NCBI GenBank assembly: GCA_020726505.1
Contig: JAHLEZ010000003.1
Location: 2,604,001 to 2,668,000, forward strand
Source: Leptodontidium sp. MPI-SDFR-AT-0119
Taxonomy: Eukaryota > Ascomycota > Leotiomycetes > Helotiales > Leptodontidiaceae
Length of the DNA stretch: 64,000 bases
Reading direction: 5' to 3'
The number at the start of each line of letters is the position of its first letter. Positions within the stretch are counted from its first letter, which is position 1. Below the pieces are notes generated by a model. That model worked only from the letters and a program-made list of their open reading frames with translations. It made no database searches and was not told the DNA's origin. Shown piece after piece: positions 12,055-23,267 of the stretch. The translations under genes were made by a program, and so were the position numbers.

Positions 12055-12374
12055 GAGTGTTCAGGTTGGAGGATAAGGTTGAGCCCAAATTGTAAGCGAA
12101 GACAACGAATGAGATGGATTTTGAAAAACATTGTCAAAACATTGATATCACTAACCACGATGTGGCGAACACATATGGTATCAATAGGGGATTAAACAGC
12201 TAGATATCACATAGCTGGAGGAGACATTCCAACTTCTGAAAATCTATGTGATGCTGTGCCATTGCCTGTAAACGAAGAAAAGGACGTCCATGACCTCTCA
12301 TTCCAAACGAAGTAAAGAGAAAAGCACCTCGCCTATCGTACAGATTCCCTCAGCCTACGCTCGCCTCAACTTGC
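12055..12374. other. Convergent intergenic spacer
   Basis: 3' ends of the GH5 gene (+) and the dehydrogenase gene (-) face each other here. No gene seen. Confidence 0.5.
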
Positions 12375-13513
12375 TCACAATCGGAATTTCTCCCCAACAA
12401 TCTTCTCACTCAAGACCCAAAGCTTTTCAGCAATAGCCGGAGTATGAGCATAATCAGGAGTCTCGGTAATCGCCGCATCAGCGATATACGAGCCCGAGTT
12501 CCCAGCTATAGTTTGTCAGGTTTGAAATCAATTGTTTGCGCAAGCAAGTGATGAACATACCTTGAAGTGAGGGATCAAGAGCGGCATAAAGCGTGCTTGA
12601 GGTCCCAGCAGCCAAAGACTTCAACGGACTCAACATCGGATTAGGAAACCCTGCACAAATCAGCAAATTTCTCCAACAGCTTTAACAGCAACGCTCAAAA
12701 CATACCTCTATCCACAAATGCCTGAATAACATATCCCCACATCCCCATCTCAACATGAGTGCCCAGATTCGTCTCCGCGATACTACCCGGATGAACAGCA
12801 AAAGCCAGGATACCTCTCGAAGCTAGCTTTTCAGCTAGCGAGACAGTGAACAGGATATTCGCCGTCTTGGATTGTCCGTAGGCAGCCCACGGATCGTAAG
12901 CCTTGCCATTGTCGAAATTATAGTCATCGAGACGAACTTCGCCAAGTTGATGTCCCGAGCTGCTCAAGTTGACTATACGAGCACCGTTTCCAGCTGCCTC
13001 GAGCTTAGGCAGGAGGAGGTTCGTGAGTAGAAAGTGTCCAATGTGGTTGGCACCAAATTGAGACTCAATGCCCTCAGGTGTGAGAGTGTACTCGGTTACA
13101 CCCATGATACCTGCATTGTTGATTAGGACGTCGATTTTCGAGACTGTGTTGTTGATGGTTGATGCTGCTGCTCTGACGGACTCGAAGCGTGTTAGATCGA
13201 GCGGGATGAATTGGACTTTGGTTGACGGGCTCAAGGCTTGGATTTCTGAGATGACGGACGAGACTTTTGAGGCGGTGCGGCCGAGGAGGAGGATTGTTGA
13301 TGGTTTGCCGGAGGCGAGGAAAAGGGCTGTTTGAGCCCCCAGACTGCCTGCTGTTGGGCCGGTGATGACGACTTTGTTCTGGGTTAGCAATATTTCTCAG
13401 GGGAAAGGTGAGGAGATGAGGAGATGTAGAGACGTACAGGTCTTCCCTTCGACCTTGTCTGGAAATGCAGCGACGACGTCGGCTCCACTTGTAGTTGCGT
13501 TAAATTGAGACAT
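12375..13513 (-). CDS. Short-chain dehydrogenase/reductase (retinol dehydrogenase/WWOX-like)
   Basis: Exons 13513-13438, 13371-12706, 12650-12561 and 12505-12375 join in phase to 320 residues. Splicing intron 1 at AACAAAG creates GKTFVITGPTAGSLG, the Rossmann TGxxxGxxG loop. The rest of the family set is visible: NNAG after KIDVLI, NLSSSG (catalytic Ser), and YGQSK with Y190 and K194. The C-terminal GNSGSYIADAAITE segment resembles fungal oxidoreductases that act on lipophilic alcohols or ketones; substrate unknown. No signal peptide. It is convergent with the GH5 gene and not part of a cluster. Confidence 0.88.
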
Positions 13514-14441
13514 CTTGAATTTGTTGGTTTTTTGTTGTGGTTATCTGAACAATGGAAGTGATGATTGACTAGAAATCTGAAAATGTGTAAAGAGTTCTGT
13601 AGGTATTTGAAGCAAGGCAGTGAATTGAGAATGTGGTTGATGTTTGTTAATCCTTTCTATATTCAAGTGAATCACTCGAGGTCTTTATATCCCAACATCA
13701 TCGCCGGCTGTGTGTAAACGCTGGGCGATCGAATTCTACCCGCTGCATCTTCCGTCCGTCAACACTTAACCCGAATGCCATTTTGACAACTTCTCGGATT
13801 TCTTTGAAGGGTAGATAGATTATCGTGCTCATATCCGCCTCCGGCTTTGTTTCGCGTGGCTGTGACTATAAGCGGAGGAGCCTGAAGGAGAGACGGAGAT
13901 GCTGACCATCCGCTTACGTCCGCGACACGTGATAAGGATAAGTAATGAGTGGCAACATCCATTGTCTTGCTCAACTATCGAGACGTATGCAACATCGGCA
14001 CCTGCTACTGTTGGATTTATTTTACTACGTAATCTAGCACTTTCAGGCATTCTTCCCAACAAGTCCATGTCAAATCCACCTCCGTGTTGATTCGCTAAAT
14101 CGAAGCAAGCGAGAAGGAAAAGGGGAGCATCTTGAATCGCCTGGCTCAACGATAGGTACCTAATAGTAGATACATCAACCTGTTTATGATATCTAGTGAA
14201 TAACATTATTTATTTTTATTTCAGATATCCCTAATAACTTAGAACAAAGCTTTATTCTCAACGCCCACCAGAGAAATCCACTGCGTGGCCCTTCAAAATA
14301 TTCCCCACCCTCGAACTAAATCAAATGAAAATCAACAATTTAACACCACCTGACCACCTGACTACCTTTCGCACCACCACCGAACACTAGAGTAGACCGT
14401 TACCATAAAAATGGCAGCACAAAGTTCCAAAACAAAAGAGC
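13514..14441. other. Intergenic, no gene seen
   Basis: Holds the promoter of the upstream dehydrogenase (read leftwards) and the 3' region of the DUF7730-like gene. Short ORFs only. Confidence 0.5.
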
Positions 14442-15596
14442 TTACATCTCCTCACTCCAGACACTCTCATCCCCCGGCTCCCCACCATAATAGACAAATT
14501 TCTCCTTCGGCACAATCTTAACCCTCTCCACAAACACAACCCTCGTATCCCCTATCCAGCCATCCCTCCTCCCCGTCTTCCTCTCTTCACTATTCAACGC
14601 CCCTTCGAGCGCCGCACAGAACCCGGCCTTAACCTCGCAACTCACGTCCTTGTCTTCAATCTCGAGCTCTAGAGTCCTAAGTGAGCTCATAGCGAGGAGC
14701 CCGTGAGACACCCACTCGCAGTCCGTATTGAGGATGCAGATACCCGAGGTTCCCTGAATCTGGGTCTGGGCTGGGGAGTCGGAGTTGGATATACCACCAC
14801 CACCAGGAGCCAAAGCATCAACGAACAAACCCCCCTTGACCACCATCTTCAAACTCTGCACTCCGCCCCAAAATCCACACAACTCCCTCCACTGACCAAC
14901 ACCCTTCCCCTCTTTCCCACCCACACCACCCGTGCTACTGCTCCCTTTCCCCGTCCCAATCCCACCAGCAAAACCACCACCGCGCTCCAACCCACTAACC
15001 CACAAATCCCTCCCTAGAACCTCAATAGCAACATTCCGCAACGAATCACGCTGCCACGCGGGAAGATGGCCTGTAAATGACCGCGCAGCATACACGCCGC
15101 TCCAGAACCAGTTTATGAAGGAGAAGGTGTTGTGGTGCCAGGGGAGGTGGGATGTTTCGCTGTAGATCTGTTTGCAGCTTGCCAGGAGAGCGGTGGGGAC
15201 CTTGCCTTGGATTCTTGGGGCTTGGGCGTTTTGACAAGACGAGGGCAGGGGTGTAGAGATGTAGGTTCCTTGAAATTCCGAGGTGGTTTTAGACATGGGG
15301 GATTTGCAGTTAGTGATTAGGGTGCGGGTTGTTATTTCTATTTCTGTTTTTGTTGAGGAGGAAGAGGATGAGCCACCGTGCGAGCGGATCATGGTGGTGT
15401 AGAATTCTTCTGTATTGAGGCCTGAGAAGTTGGGTTGGGGCGTGAGTGGTGCCAGGTGTGCGTGGTGGATTGGATGTGTGAGGAGGACGTAGTGGTAGAT
15501 GTGGAGACGAATTTCTAGGGGGATAGTGAGGAGGTTTGGACCATTGTAGCTTCTATGTTTCTCGCGCTGCTTGTGAGAGGAGAGTGAAGAGCCCAT
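14442..15596 (-). CDS. DUF7730/F-box-like fungal protein
   Basis: Single exon, 384 residues from the Met at 15596. Residues 21-33 (LLTIPLEIRLHIY) form the short N-terminal helix seen at the start of fungal DUF7730/2EXR proteins, which resembles a reduced F-box. The second conserved block is VPTALLASCKQIYSETSHLPWHHNTFSF with FINWFWSG following, and then HLPAWQRDSLRNVAIEV. Between them and after them lie Ser/Gly-rich inserts, including a GGGFAGGIGTGKGSSSTGG stretch. The frame stays open upstream to an ATG at 15866 (474 residues), but that extra part lacks family similarity. Proteins of this type are numerous in filamentous fungi and their function is unknown; a role as a substrate adaptor is only inference. 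Confidence 0.75.
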   Translation of the reverse strand: MGSSLSSHKQREKHRSYNGPNLLTIPLEIRLHIYHYVLLTHPIHHAHLAPLTPQPNFSGLNTEEFYTTMIRSHGGSSSSSSTKTEIEITTRTLITNCKSPMSKTTSEFQGTYISTPLPSSCQNAQAPRIQGKVPTALLASCKQIYSETSHLPWHHNTFSFINWFWSGVYAARSFTGHLPAWQRDSLRNVAIEVLGRDLWVSGLERGGGFAGGIGTGKGSSSTGGVGGKEGKGVGQWRELCGFWGGVQSLKMVVKGGLFVDALAPGGGGISNSDSPAQTQIQGTSGICILNTDCEWVSHGLLAMSSLRTLELEIEDKDVSCEVKAGFCAALEGALNSEERKTGRRDGWIGDTRVVFVERVKIVPKEKFVYYGGEPGDESVWSEEM

Positions 15597-16412
15597 CACT
15601 TCGTTTGGTAGGGTAGATAGTTCTAGGGATGCCAGAGTTGACGATTCAGACGAAACTTGAGTTTCTTTTGGGGGAACGTTGAATTCTGAGCAGTGGTATT
15701 TTGACGAGACTAGGAAATCGAGCTCATTTCTAGTCTGTATTATGACAAGCGAGGAGTATGTGCAATAGAAATGTGTTTTGTGGAGGCAAAGAGTAATAAT
15801 CGAGTTGTCATCAACGTGCAGCGATGCTGACCAGTAACAGAAGTACTTTCTGGGCAGAGTTATCACAAAGAAAGACAGAATAGAAAAGCAAACACCGAGA
15901 ATTGAGGGGAAGACTGAATTGATATTCTGTACCTACTTCCTTTTCGAGAGGCGAGCGTATCGAGCCAACCTCAGCCCGCACAACAGCACTACTACCAGCC
16001 AGTAGCATCCACTTCTCACCTCAGCTCAGCGCCAACCCAATTGGAGCCTGCGCAAATGATGACTGGCCATCGTCCCGAGAACCAACGACCAGAAAGGCGT
16101 GAAGCCACACCTCTTAAGGCTGGAAGCCACAGGAGTTTGATTGATGCAAGCATTCCTCCGTTCAGGGAAAGGGTTTGGCGAATAGCAGCTGGAACTATTG
16201 TGGCGTCTTGATCGAAACGTTGTTTTCCTGGGGGAAGGTGCTTCGTCGTAAATATCTCAATAGGCTATCGTGATGATACTGGTTATGTTCGTCTGACATA
16301 AGAATCCATATATGGTCGTGAGTGGCTCTTGTTGAACGGCGATATTTCCAGGATAGATCGATACGTCCGTACGCCCAGTCTTCCAAATTATCGCTTTTGG
16401 TACCAGGCATTC
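15597..16412. other. Intergenic, no gene seen
   Basis: Upstream of the DUF7730-like gene and downstream of Med8. No supported feature. Confidence 0.5.
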
Positions 16413-17261
16413 TCACCGACGAAGCCCAGACTGATCCGCTGCTACCCCCGTCGTAGCAAATCTCAGGATATCATCGATATTCCTCATCTTAGCATTAGGG
16501 TCTACCTTCTTCACCTCAGCAAGGCCAAACTCCACCTCGCCAACGCTGGTTCGTCGGACAGTCGTGGCCGCGACGCCCACGTCTTCCATCTCCTCGTCCT
16601 CATCGCTACCATCACTGTCATCACTCTCATCCTCCTGCAACTTCCTTCGTAGGCCCGTATTGACATTTTCGATTCCTCTCGCGCGCTCCTCAAATGTGTA
16701 ATCCCCAGAGTCCTCCGTCACATATTTCACCATACGAGGACCGATCCAATCTCTCGCAAAATCTAACAGTTCATTGTCTTCCTTCTCGTTTGTTGATGTT
16801 TCCGCGACGCTGGTCTGAGTTGTGCGCGCTTCTTCTACCCAGGTCTCGACTCCCGGCTCGAGCTTCTTGCGGAGGAGCTGCGTGAGCACGGCTTCTTGCG
16901 TGCGGCCGGGGTAATTAGTTGAAGGATAGACGACGGTTTTGTTTAGAAGGTCTGCGTTCTTTGACATGAGGGTTGTGAGGGTCTCGATGTTGCTTGCGAG
17001 GATTGAGGCGGAGGTTTGGAGAGAGTTCCTGTGTACAGTGAGTTGTTAGCAGACTGTCATAGAGTCCCAGGGAGCCTGGAGCCTCCCCTAGACGTAGAAA
17101 TCATGATTACAAGCCAGAATTTTGACGTACCATGGTGGAAGAGGGTTACTTCGAATCACATCGCTCTTCAGTGATGCAATATTGTTCGTCAATTGGAAGA
17201 CTCGCTGCCGTACCTGCTCCAGGACCTTGACATCTTCTTGATTGAGCGCAGGTTGTGCCAT
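16413..17261 (-). CDS. med8: Mediator of RNA polymerase II transcription subunit 8
   Basis: Exons 17261-17131 and 17028-16413 give 248 residues. The N-terminus (LNQEDVKVLEQVRQRVFQL, then LKSDVIRSNPLPPW and SASILASNIETLTTLM) is the Med8 helical domain; NKTVVYPSTNYPGRTQE and LLRKKLEPGVETWVEEAR are the conserved fungal Med8 blocks. An acidic Asp/Ser/Glu tract lies near residues 180-195. Med8 sits in the Mediator head module with Med18 and Med20 and contacts RNA polymerase II; nuclear. The start is shared head-to-head with the EF-hand gene, 246 bp away. Confidence 0.92.
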
Positions 17262-17507
17262 GATTACAAGTTGTTGAGTATTAAGAGTGGGAGTTGGTCG
17301 TGTATTCGAGGGGAAAGATACCCAGGTAGATGTGAGGTAGTGCGAGGTGTTAGGAAACGGTGAATGCTGAGCTTGAGGTGTTGATGGTTTGGAATTCTTA
17401 GCGTGCTCTCAGCCTCGCGGCGCAAGGCATCCCGAGTCATAGAAAACCAACCCACCTCGAACTCTAGGAGAACTCAACAAACCCGACAACATATTTGTCG
17501 CACAAAC
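17262..17507. promoter_or_regulatory. Bidirectional promoter region between med8 and the EF-hand gene
   Basis: 246 bp separate the two divergent start codons, so promoter and 5' UTR elements of both genes must share or flank this interval. No TATA box is evident, as is common for housekeeping pairs. Confidence 0.5.
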
Positions 17508-18246
17508 ATGGTAAGCCTTAATTCCCATCATATATGTATATGTATCAAGCTAACTCCAAATCCCCAGCCAGCAAAACGCCGCGCCGCGGAGCCGGCAGAG
17601 GCATCGACGGGTCCTCAGCGACCCTCGAAACTCGCAAAAGAGCACAACATCACAGCAGCAGAGGAGTTAGAGATCAGGGAAGCTTTCGAACTATTCCAAG
17701 AATCAGTGGAGGGGGAAAAGGAAAAGGTTATTCCTATTGGAGATGTGAAGAGGGCCATGAAGTATGTTGCTCGCGTCACCCCTCTCTACCCCGCCAGTTC
17801 CATAAAGACTACTCGTTTTTTCTTCTTTGTATAATATAATAGGCAGAGAAATGGAAGCTGATATGTTTTGCAGAGCACTCGACATCGCGCCCTCCCAGGA
17901 AGAACATGATGAATTTATAGAAATCCTCGACCCAGACAACGATGGTTTCGCGGTGTACAGTTCCTTCGTGGCGATATGCGCGCTGAAATTCCAGAATCGC
18001 TCTCGAACCTCCGATACGCATACCAAGGAGGTTGATGAGGCGTTCTCCATGTTCACGTCAGGTGGGGCGGAGGGTAAGATTACCCTATCGACGCTGAAGA
18101 GGGTGGCAAGGATCCTGAAGGAGGATGTGGATGAGGAGTTGATGCGGAGGATGATTTTGGAGGCGAATGGTGGTGCGGGCGTTGCGAAGGGGGTGGAAAG
18201 GGATGAGTTTGAGGGCATTATGAGGAGAGCGGGGATGTGGAGGTGA
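17508..18246 (+). CDS. Small EF-hand (calmodulin/centrin-like) protein
   Basis: Exons 17508-17510, 17568-17761 and 17874-18246 give 189 residues. The first coding exon is the ATG alone: GTAAGC follows it directly and the next exon begins CCAGCAAAA (residues PAKRR). The protein has EF-hand-like helices AAEELEIREAFELFQES and HDEFIEIL, and a loop at 85-96 (DPDNDGFAVYSS). The C-terminal half has EVDEAFSMFT, ITLSTLKRVARIL and VERDEFEGIMRRAG. Loop 85-96 keeps D1, D3, D5 and G6 but has Ser at position 12 where Glu is normal, so calcium binding is doubtful. The overall layout resembles a Cdc31/centrin-like protein; partner and location unknown. Confidence 0.85.
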
Positions 18247-18788
18247 TAGATGGATGATGTGCTGTACTTATTTTGGGATGAGGGAATGGATTACGGAGTT
18301 TGGGGTCGTGACGGATTGGGGAGTTTGGCGAACTTGGGTGAGGAGGTGGTATGGTAAGGTAAATTAGGAGGCAATGGTTTACTATCTGGCTATGAATATG
18401 ACTTTGCGAATGGATGGATGAAGTGAAGGAGTAAATGTCAAGGCTGATAACCCTTGCAACGACCAGAAATTAGTCCAAATTTCTGTTTCCAGAGACACGT
18501 ACACATGCTTGACCTCCCATGAAGTGGGCGGATTGACATTTGAACAAGAAGCCGTGTACAGGGGAAAAGAGTTGACGGGTAGGCGTTAGGAGAGAGCCAG
18601 TTCGTCGAATACTGTGTAATGGTGTCATTAAGGACCAAAAGCATGTTTCTTTGCAGATGTTGCATAATGTGTACTTTCAGCCAAAGTTCGAAATTTCCCA
18701 TTTCAATATAGTTTTCTGGCGGGCAGGACACGATTTGAAGAGATGGGGAATACCCAGCACCTCCTTATATATATAGCAACGATCTAAT
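18247..18788. other. Convergent intergenic spacer
   Basis: 3' regions of the EF-hand gene (+) and nus1 (-). A TATATATATA tract at about 18768-18777 lies just past the nus1 stop and could be a polyadenylation efficiency element for it. Confidence 0.4.
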
Positions 18789-19914
18789 CTATCTCCCAAA
18801 CCTCATTTGAGCATTAGCAAAGTTATACAACGCCCTCAAAAACACCTGATACCCAACGCCCTGATTATCCTCCACGTGAAAGATCTCGGTGAGTCGTATC
18901 TGCCAGGGTGGGTAACCTGACAGCTCTACCGTAGGCCCGAATAGGATCAGGAGCTCCGGCTCGCCCATCACGCTTTCTGATAGCTCGGCGTCGACGAGCT
19001 CGATGCTGATGTCGTTTGGTGAAAGCTTGGAATGTTGTGACATCTCAGCCAGGGTCTTGGTGAGATCTACTAGTGAGTCTCTGCCATCTTCGGCGGAGAG
19101 GAGTAGTACGGAGAGGTTTTGAACGCGTGATTGAGGGGTTTCGCTTGTGGGAGTGCTTGAAGCTGATTCCATAGATGGGACGTGAGGTGCTCGTAGAGAC
19201 AAAGCTGGTGACTGAGGCCCGAAATACGACGATAGTTTTCTGGATATCGATCGGTGTGTTGCCGGAACATAGCCCTTGAGAACACCTGCTGCCTGTCAGT
19301 ACTAATTCAACTCTTGGGGTGGTAAGACCTACCAGTCTTCTCGTATATGGAAAGCATAGGTATGCCCACACATGCACACCAAGCAGAAATCTCCGCAACC
19401 TCATCCACAAGAGCTTCTAACCCAGCACCACCTCTTGCCCCATCTTCTAGTTTCAATATTACACTCAGATGAGTCGGTAACCTGTTCAATCCCTTGACAT
19501 CCTTCTGGATCAGCTCGGGCGTTCGATGGTGGTAATACAGAATCGCCAGTATCCTGTCCTTGACAGCATGGTACGCCTGGCGTAACCGTATATAAACAGA
19601 GAAAATGGTGTGCACTATAGCGTAAAGGAGGGCGTGTAGTTGGTTACGTAGGAATTTGCGGACGCCGAGTCTTGAATGCGTTTGTGGTTTGTCGATGTGG
19701 ATTGTTGGGATGCCAGCACTCCCTGCACGTCTTGAAGGAGATCGGGAGGGTGGTGAAGGAAGGTATGGCTGGGGAGGATGTTAGCAATTGGTGAGATATG
19801 TTATTGGCTGGGGCCGACCTTTATGAGCTGCTCCCTCTCTTCTTTCGTCAATAGATTGTGGTTGAGCTTTGCATCCTTCCTGTAGATCTGGGTTTCTCGT
19901 GTTGCGCGAGGCAT
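18789..19914 (-). CDS. nus1: Nus1/NgBR subunit of dehydrodolichyl diphosphate synthase
   Basis: Exons 19914-19819, 19768-19333 and 19285-18789 give 342 residues. Family blocks are clear: KLNHNLLTKEEREQL then PYLPSPPSR at the start; one membrane segment at about 74-94 (QLHALLYAIVHTIFSVYI); LNRLPTHLSVILKLED; EISAWCACVGIPMLSIYEKTG; GYVPATHRSI; and the C-terminal GYPPWQIRLTEIFH, GVGYQVFLRALYNFANAQ and RFG, the RxG motif that supports catalysis in the partner cis-prenyltransferase (Rer2/Srt1). Nus1 itself lacks the active site. The complex makes polyprenyl diphosphate for dolichol at the ER membrane. The first intron uses an unusual GTCGGC donor. Confidence 0.92.
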
Positions 19915-20695
19915 GATTTCGGATGTCCTTGCCAGAAGAAATGGTTTGTATGAAAGAAAAGAAACAGAGTAAGGAAGTTGGCTAGGTGTTGCCAGGTGGT
20001 GAGAGGTCAAGTTATTTGACCGGAAGCTTGGAACTGGTGCCGAACCTGGGAGGCTTTGGTTTCAAGGCTGTGAGGTGAAGCTACAAGTGTGGCTGGGGAG
20101 GCAAGGCCACGCTTGAGTTGTCGTATCTGCGGGCGAAGTTGCGAGACGGGAGGGAAGAACATCTACCATCTAATCCTGGGTTGTACAACGTTGCACAAAA
20201 ATAATAAATAAAACATTCAAATATGTTCATTTTCGCTTTTCTTTATCCACAACTGTTTACAACTACTTGCAAATCAAAACATCTTGCTGCACCCCAAAAT
20301 GTTTTATTTGGGCCAACTAAGCAGCTGCCAGCCCTACTGTTCCCAGTGGAGGGACCCCCGTAGCGCCCGCCTGAAATTATAAAGTTTGGCGCCAAGAGGG
20401 CTTCGTCATAGTGCTGGGTGCGTGCACCACAATACAGTCAGTTTCTTGATGCGAAAGGAATGTCACGCGCAGAGGTGAGGATGTTTCCTTGTCATGCTCA
20501 TGCTCACAGTACGAGCCCGCGAAATTATCAACACTGAAAGGTATCTCTGGAGGACTTTGAAATAGCACCAGAATACCGATATTAAGCATCGCCGCAGAAA
20601 TCCGGACCTGCCAGTAGACAGGAAATTCCTGTTCCTCTCCCCTCGATTTCTCCCCTCGACTTTTCCCTCGAACAACCCTTTAAATACTGGCGGGA
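19915..20695. other. Divergent intergenic region between nus1 and the polyphosphatase gene
   Basis: An AT-rich part (20180-20320) with several T/A runs lies between GC-richer flanks. No gene or clean terminal repeats found. Confidence 0.5.
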
Positions 20696-21833
20696 ATGGC
20701 TTCTCCAACGCTCCTTCCGATGGAGACGATGCCGATGAAAAGAGAACGGTCTAGACGTCCGCTGTACATTCTTGTCGTTTTCTTTGGCATCATCTCATGG
20801 CTATCCCTCGTCCTCTTCATCCATCGTACCGAAATCATGGATGTGAAAGCAAAAGAAGAGGCATCGAAACCGCCCGAGCCTACGCCGCTCATCCCAGAGC
20901 AATACGGTCTAGGCGAACATCCAGCTTTCTCAGACATGATCCAACTCATGGACCTCCCCTCCACGTTTGTACCAGAGACAGGCAAACACCGGCATTCCGG
21001 GCGGCTCATTATCGTGGGAGATGTGCATGGGATGAAAGAAGAGTTGCAGGCTTTGCTGGACAAAGTCAACTTCGACAAGAAGAACGACCATTTGATCTTG
21101 GCTGGGGACATGATTTCGAAGGGGCCCGATTCTCCCGGCGTGGTGGACCTGGCGATGGAGTTGGGAGCGACAGGTATTAGAGGGAACCATGAGGATCGCA
21201 TCTTACTTGCGGATGCAGACATGAAGACCAAGCATATGGATACCGGATCCCCCGGACCTAGCGAGGATAAGGACAAGACGAAGGATATGCTTGAGGAGGA
21301 GAGCTTCAGTCATGGGGATTACAAGGATCGGGCTTTGGTGAAGGCATTAGGACATAAAAGGATCAAGTGGTTGAAAGAGTGCCCAGTTATACTGAGAGTA
21401 GGGGAATTGGGGTCGATGGGAGAGGTGGTTGTGGTTCATGCGGGTTTGGCACCTGGAGTCAAATTGGAGAAGCAAGATCCATTACTAGTCATGAATATGC
21501 GGACGATTGGAAAGCACGGAGTTCCCAGTGACGGGAGAGATGGTACGAAATGGAGAAAGGTGAGTTCTGCAAGCTGTTGCTACCATTAGTTAACTTGCTA
21601 ATACTGTATAGGTTTGGAATAAGTTCCAGAAGAAACTCCCCAAGCACGACCGTACAACCGTCATCTACGGCCACGATTCCAAGCAAGGTCTCCAAGTTGA
21701 AAAGTACAGCATAGGAGTTGACACAGGGTGTTTGAGGGGTGGGAAGCTCACCGCTGTGGTCATCGAAGGAGGACCATCAGACCACACGAGCAAGCTTGTA
21801 CACGTGAATTGTAAAAACGGCGAAGGGAAGTGA
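20696..21833 (+). CDS. Ppn2-like vacuolar endopolyphosphatase (metallophosphatase)
   Basis: Exons 20696-21559 and 21612-21833 give 361 residues. Residues 23-43 are one membrane anchor after a basic N-terminus, so the enzyme domain should face the vacuole lumen. The calcineurin-like metal-binding motifs are complete and in order: GDVHG (108-112), GDMISKGPDS (from 137), GNHED (163-167), HAGLAPG, and in exon 2 YGHDSKQG and DTGC. This arrangement matches yeast Ppn2 (YNL217W), a metal-dependent endopolyphosphatase. The first intron is ordinary (GTGAGT to TATAG). Several in-frame Mets follow the first (residues 9, 12, 14) and any could be used. Confidence 0.88.
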
Positions 21834-22293
21834 AGCCGTTTATCATCTTACGCGATCCTTGTTATGTTGCATTGTATGTGTGTTAGAAGGATACCATTTT
21901 GTACGGGTTAGAAGGCGTTTTTGATCTTGCCAACATGAAGTTGAGCATTGGGACGTTGCATTTGCATTGGATTGGATAGAGAAGAGAAGAGAAGAGAAGA
22001 GAAGAGAAGAGAAGAGAAGAGAAGAGAAGAGAAGAGAGGATTGATGGAAATCGCGAATGGCCATAGAGACCTTCGTCGATTGCATCCCATTCAGGCTATA
22101 CTTTATAATAATGAAAAGGACATCCAAATTGAACCAAAAGTAAACGCCGACAAATATGCATTTCATGACATAACACCATTTCCCCAACTCAAAAAATGCA
22201 TTGCATGGAGTAGCATCTCTATGTAGGTCAAGTCATGTCACATCATGACTTTCCTTCTTTATATCTCCTTTTGAAATGGTGGCAGCAGGGGTA
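21834..22293. other. Convergent intergenic spacer with microsatellite
   Basis: 3' regions of the polyphosphatase gene (+) and the eIF4E-like gene (-), containing the GAGAA array. Confidence 0.5.
21979..22036. repeat. (GAGAA)n microsatellite
   Basis: Nearly perfect 5-bp units over 58 bp, about 11 copies. Fully purine on the + strand. It lies about 150 bp past the polyphosphatase stop. Confidence 0.95.
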
Positions 22294-23267
22294 TCATGCT
22301 TTCGGGGCCTGAATAGCAGGAATAGGTCCAGTAGGTTCGGAAGCGGGGGCTTTGAAACCAGCGTGGTCGGAGTGCTTCTTGTAGAAGTAGTTATCAGGCT
22401 TTGGCTTCAGCTCGGCGGGCAATTCCTCCAGCACGGTGGCGAGGATGGCGTCGATGGATTTTTGGTTCGAGCCGGCTCGGTGCCAGATCGATATCAGGTG
22501 GGAGTTGAAGCGGACGGAGAGACCGACGCCTGCGAGTTGATCGCCTGGTGGGGTTATGTTAGAATTTTGCTGTTGTTTACATTTCCTCTATGCCCTTTCT
22601 GCTTCTCTGTCTTCCTTTTTTCCTCCTTTTGTTTTGTAGATAGGATGGAAAGGGAAGAGAATATCACTCACCAACGTCCAGACAACTCTGCAACTTCTCC
22701 CCAATAGCCATAAGCTGGACCCTCGTCCAGAAATCCGGCCCATTGACCTTTGGCACCCTGAACGTCCAGCTACCACCGTCTATGTTCCTCCTGTCCTCCC
22801 AGACGGGCTGGAAGCCTTGCTTGAACAGGTAGATAGACTCGCGCATCTTGATCTGGTCGACGGGCGTGTTGTTGTTGTAGCGCCAGAAATCCTGGACAGA
22901 CTCGATCTGCGAGCCGAGTTGCTCGAGGGTCGCGGTGTAGGTCCCATCTGCTGATTTTTGTTGGTCCTTTTGTTGTCTGTGATTCAAGAAGAAGAGAGAG
23001 TATTAGCTTGACTGCTGTATTTAATGGAGATAAATGCATGCATGAAAGGTTTGGTTTAAATTTGAAAGGTAGTTGAAGGTTGGGCGTCAGCTCATGATAT
23101 GCTTACCTGTCGAAATACACATTCCAGTAATGCTGCGTTGGCAACGGCCTCATGGCCTTCAACATATTCTTCTTCGCATCATCGCGCTGCTCAGCCGGAG
23201 AGCCGGTATCATTTGGTCCAGAGGCGGTTGGGAGGCCTCTGGTGAGGAGGGATGGTCTCAGAGCCAT
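22294..23267 (-). CDS. Class II eIF4E (4EHP/eIF4E2-like cap-binding protein)
   Basis: Exons 23267-23107, 22976-22672 and 22544-22294 give 238 residues. The eIF4E fold is recognisable: PLPTQHYWNVYFD, SVQDFWRYNN, YLFKQGFQPVWED, GGSWTFRVPK, FWTRVQLMAIGE, VGLSVRFNSHLISIWHR and a closing YFYKKHSDHAG. The second cap-stacking Trp is present (W113 in PVWED). At the place of the first Trp (W56 of human eIF4E1) I align Tyr67 in GTYTATL, as in 4EHP. That makes it a class II cap-binding protein, a group that in animals represses selected mRNAs; the role in fungi is inference. The ordinary eIF4E1 is not in the window. Confidence 0.85.

Noticed and set aside
20180..20360. AT-rich stretch resembling the interior of the 28.1-28.6 kb element
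   Set aside because: Only short words are shared and I found no terminal inverted repeats.
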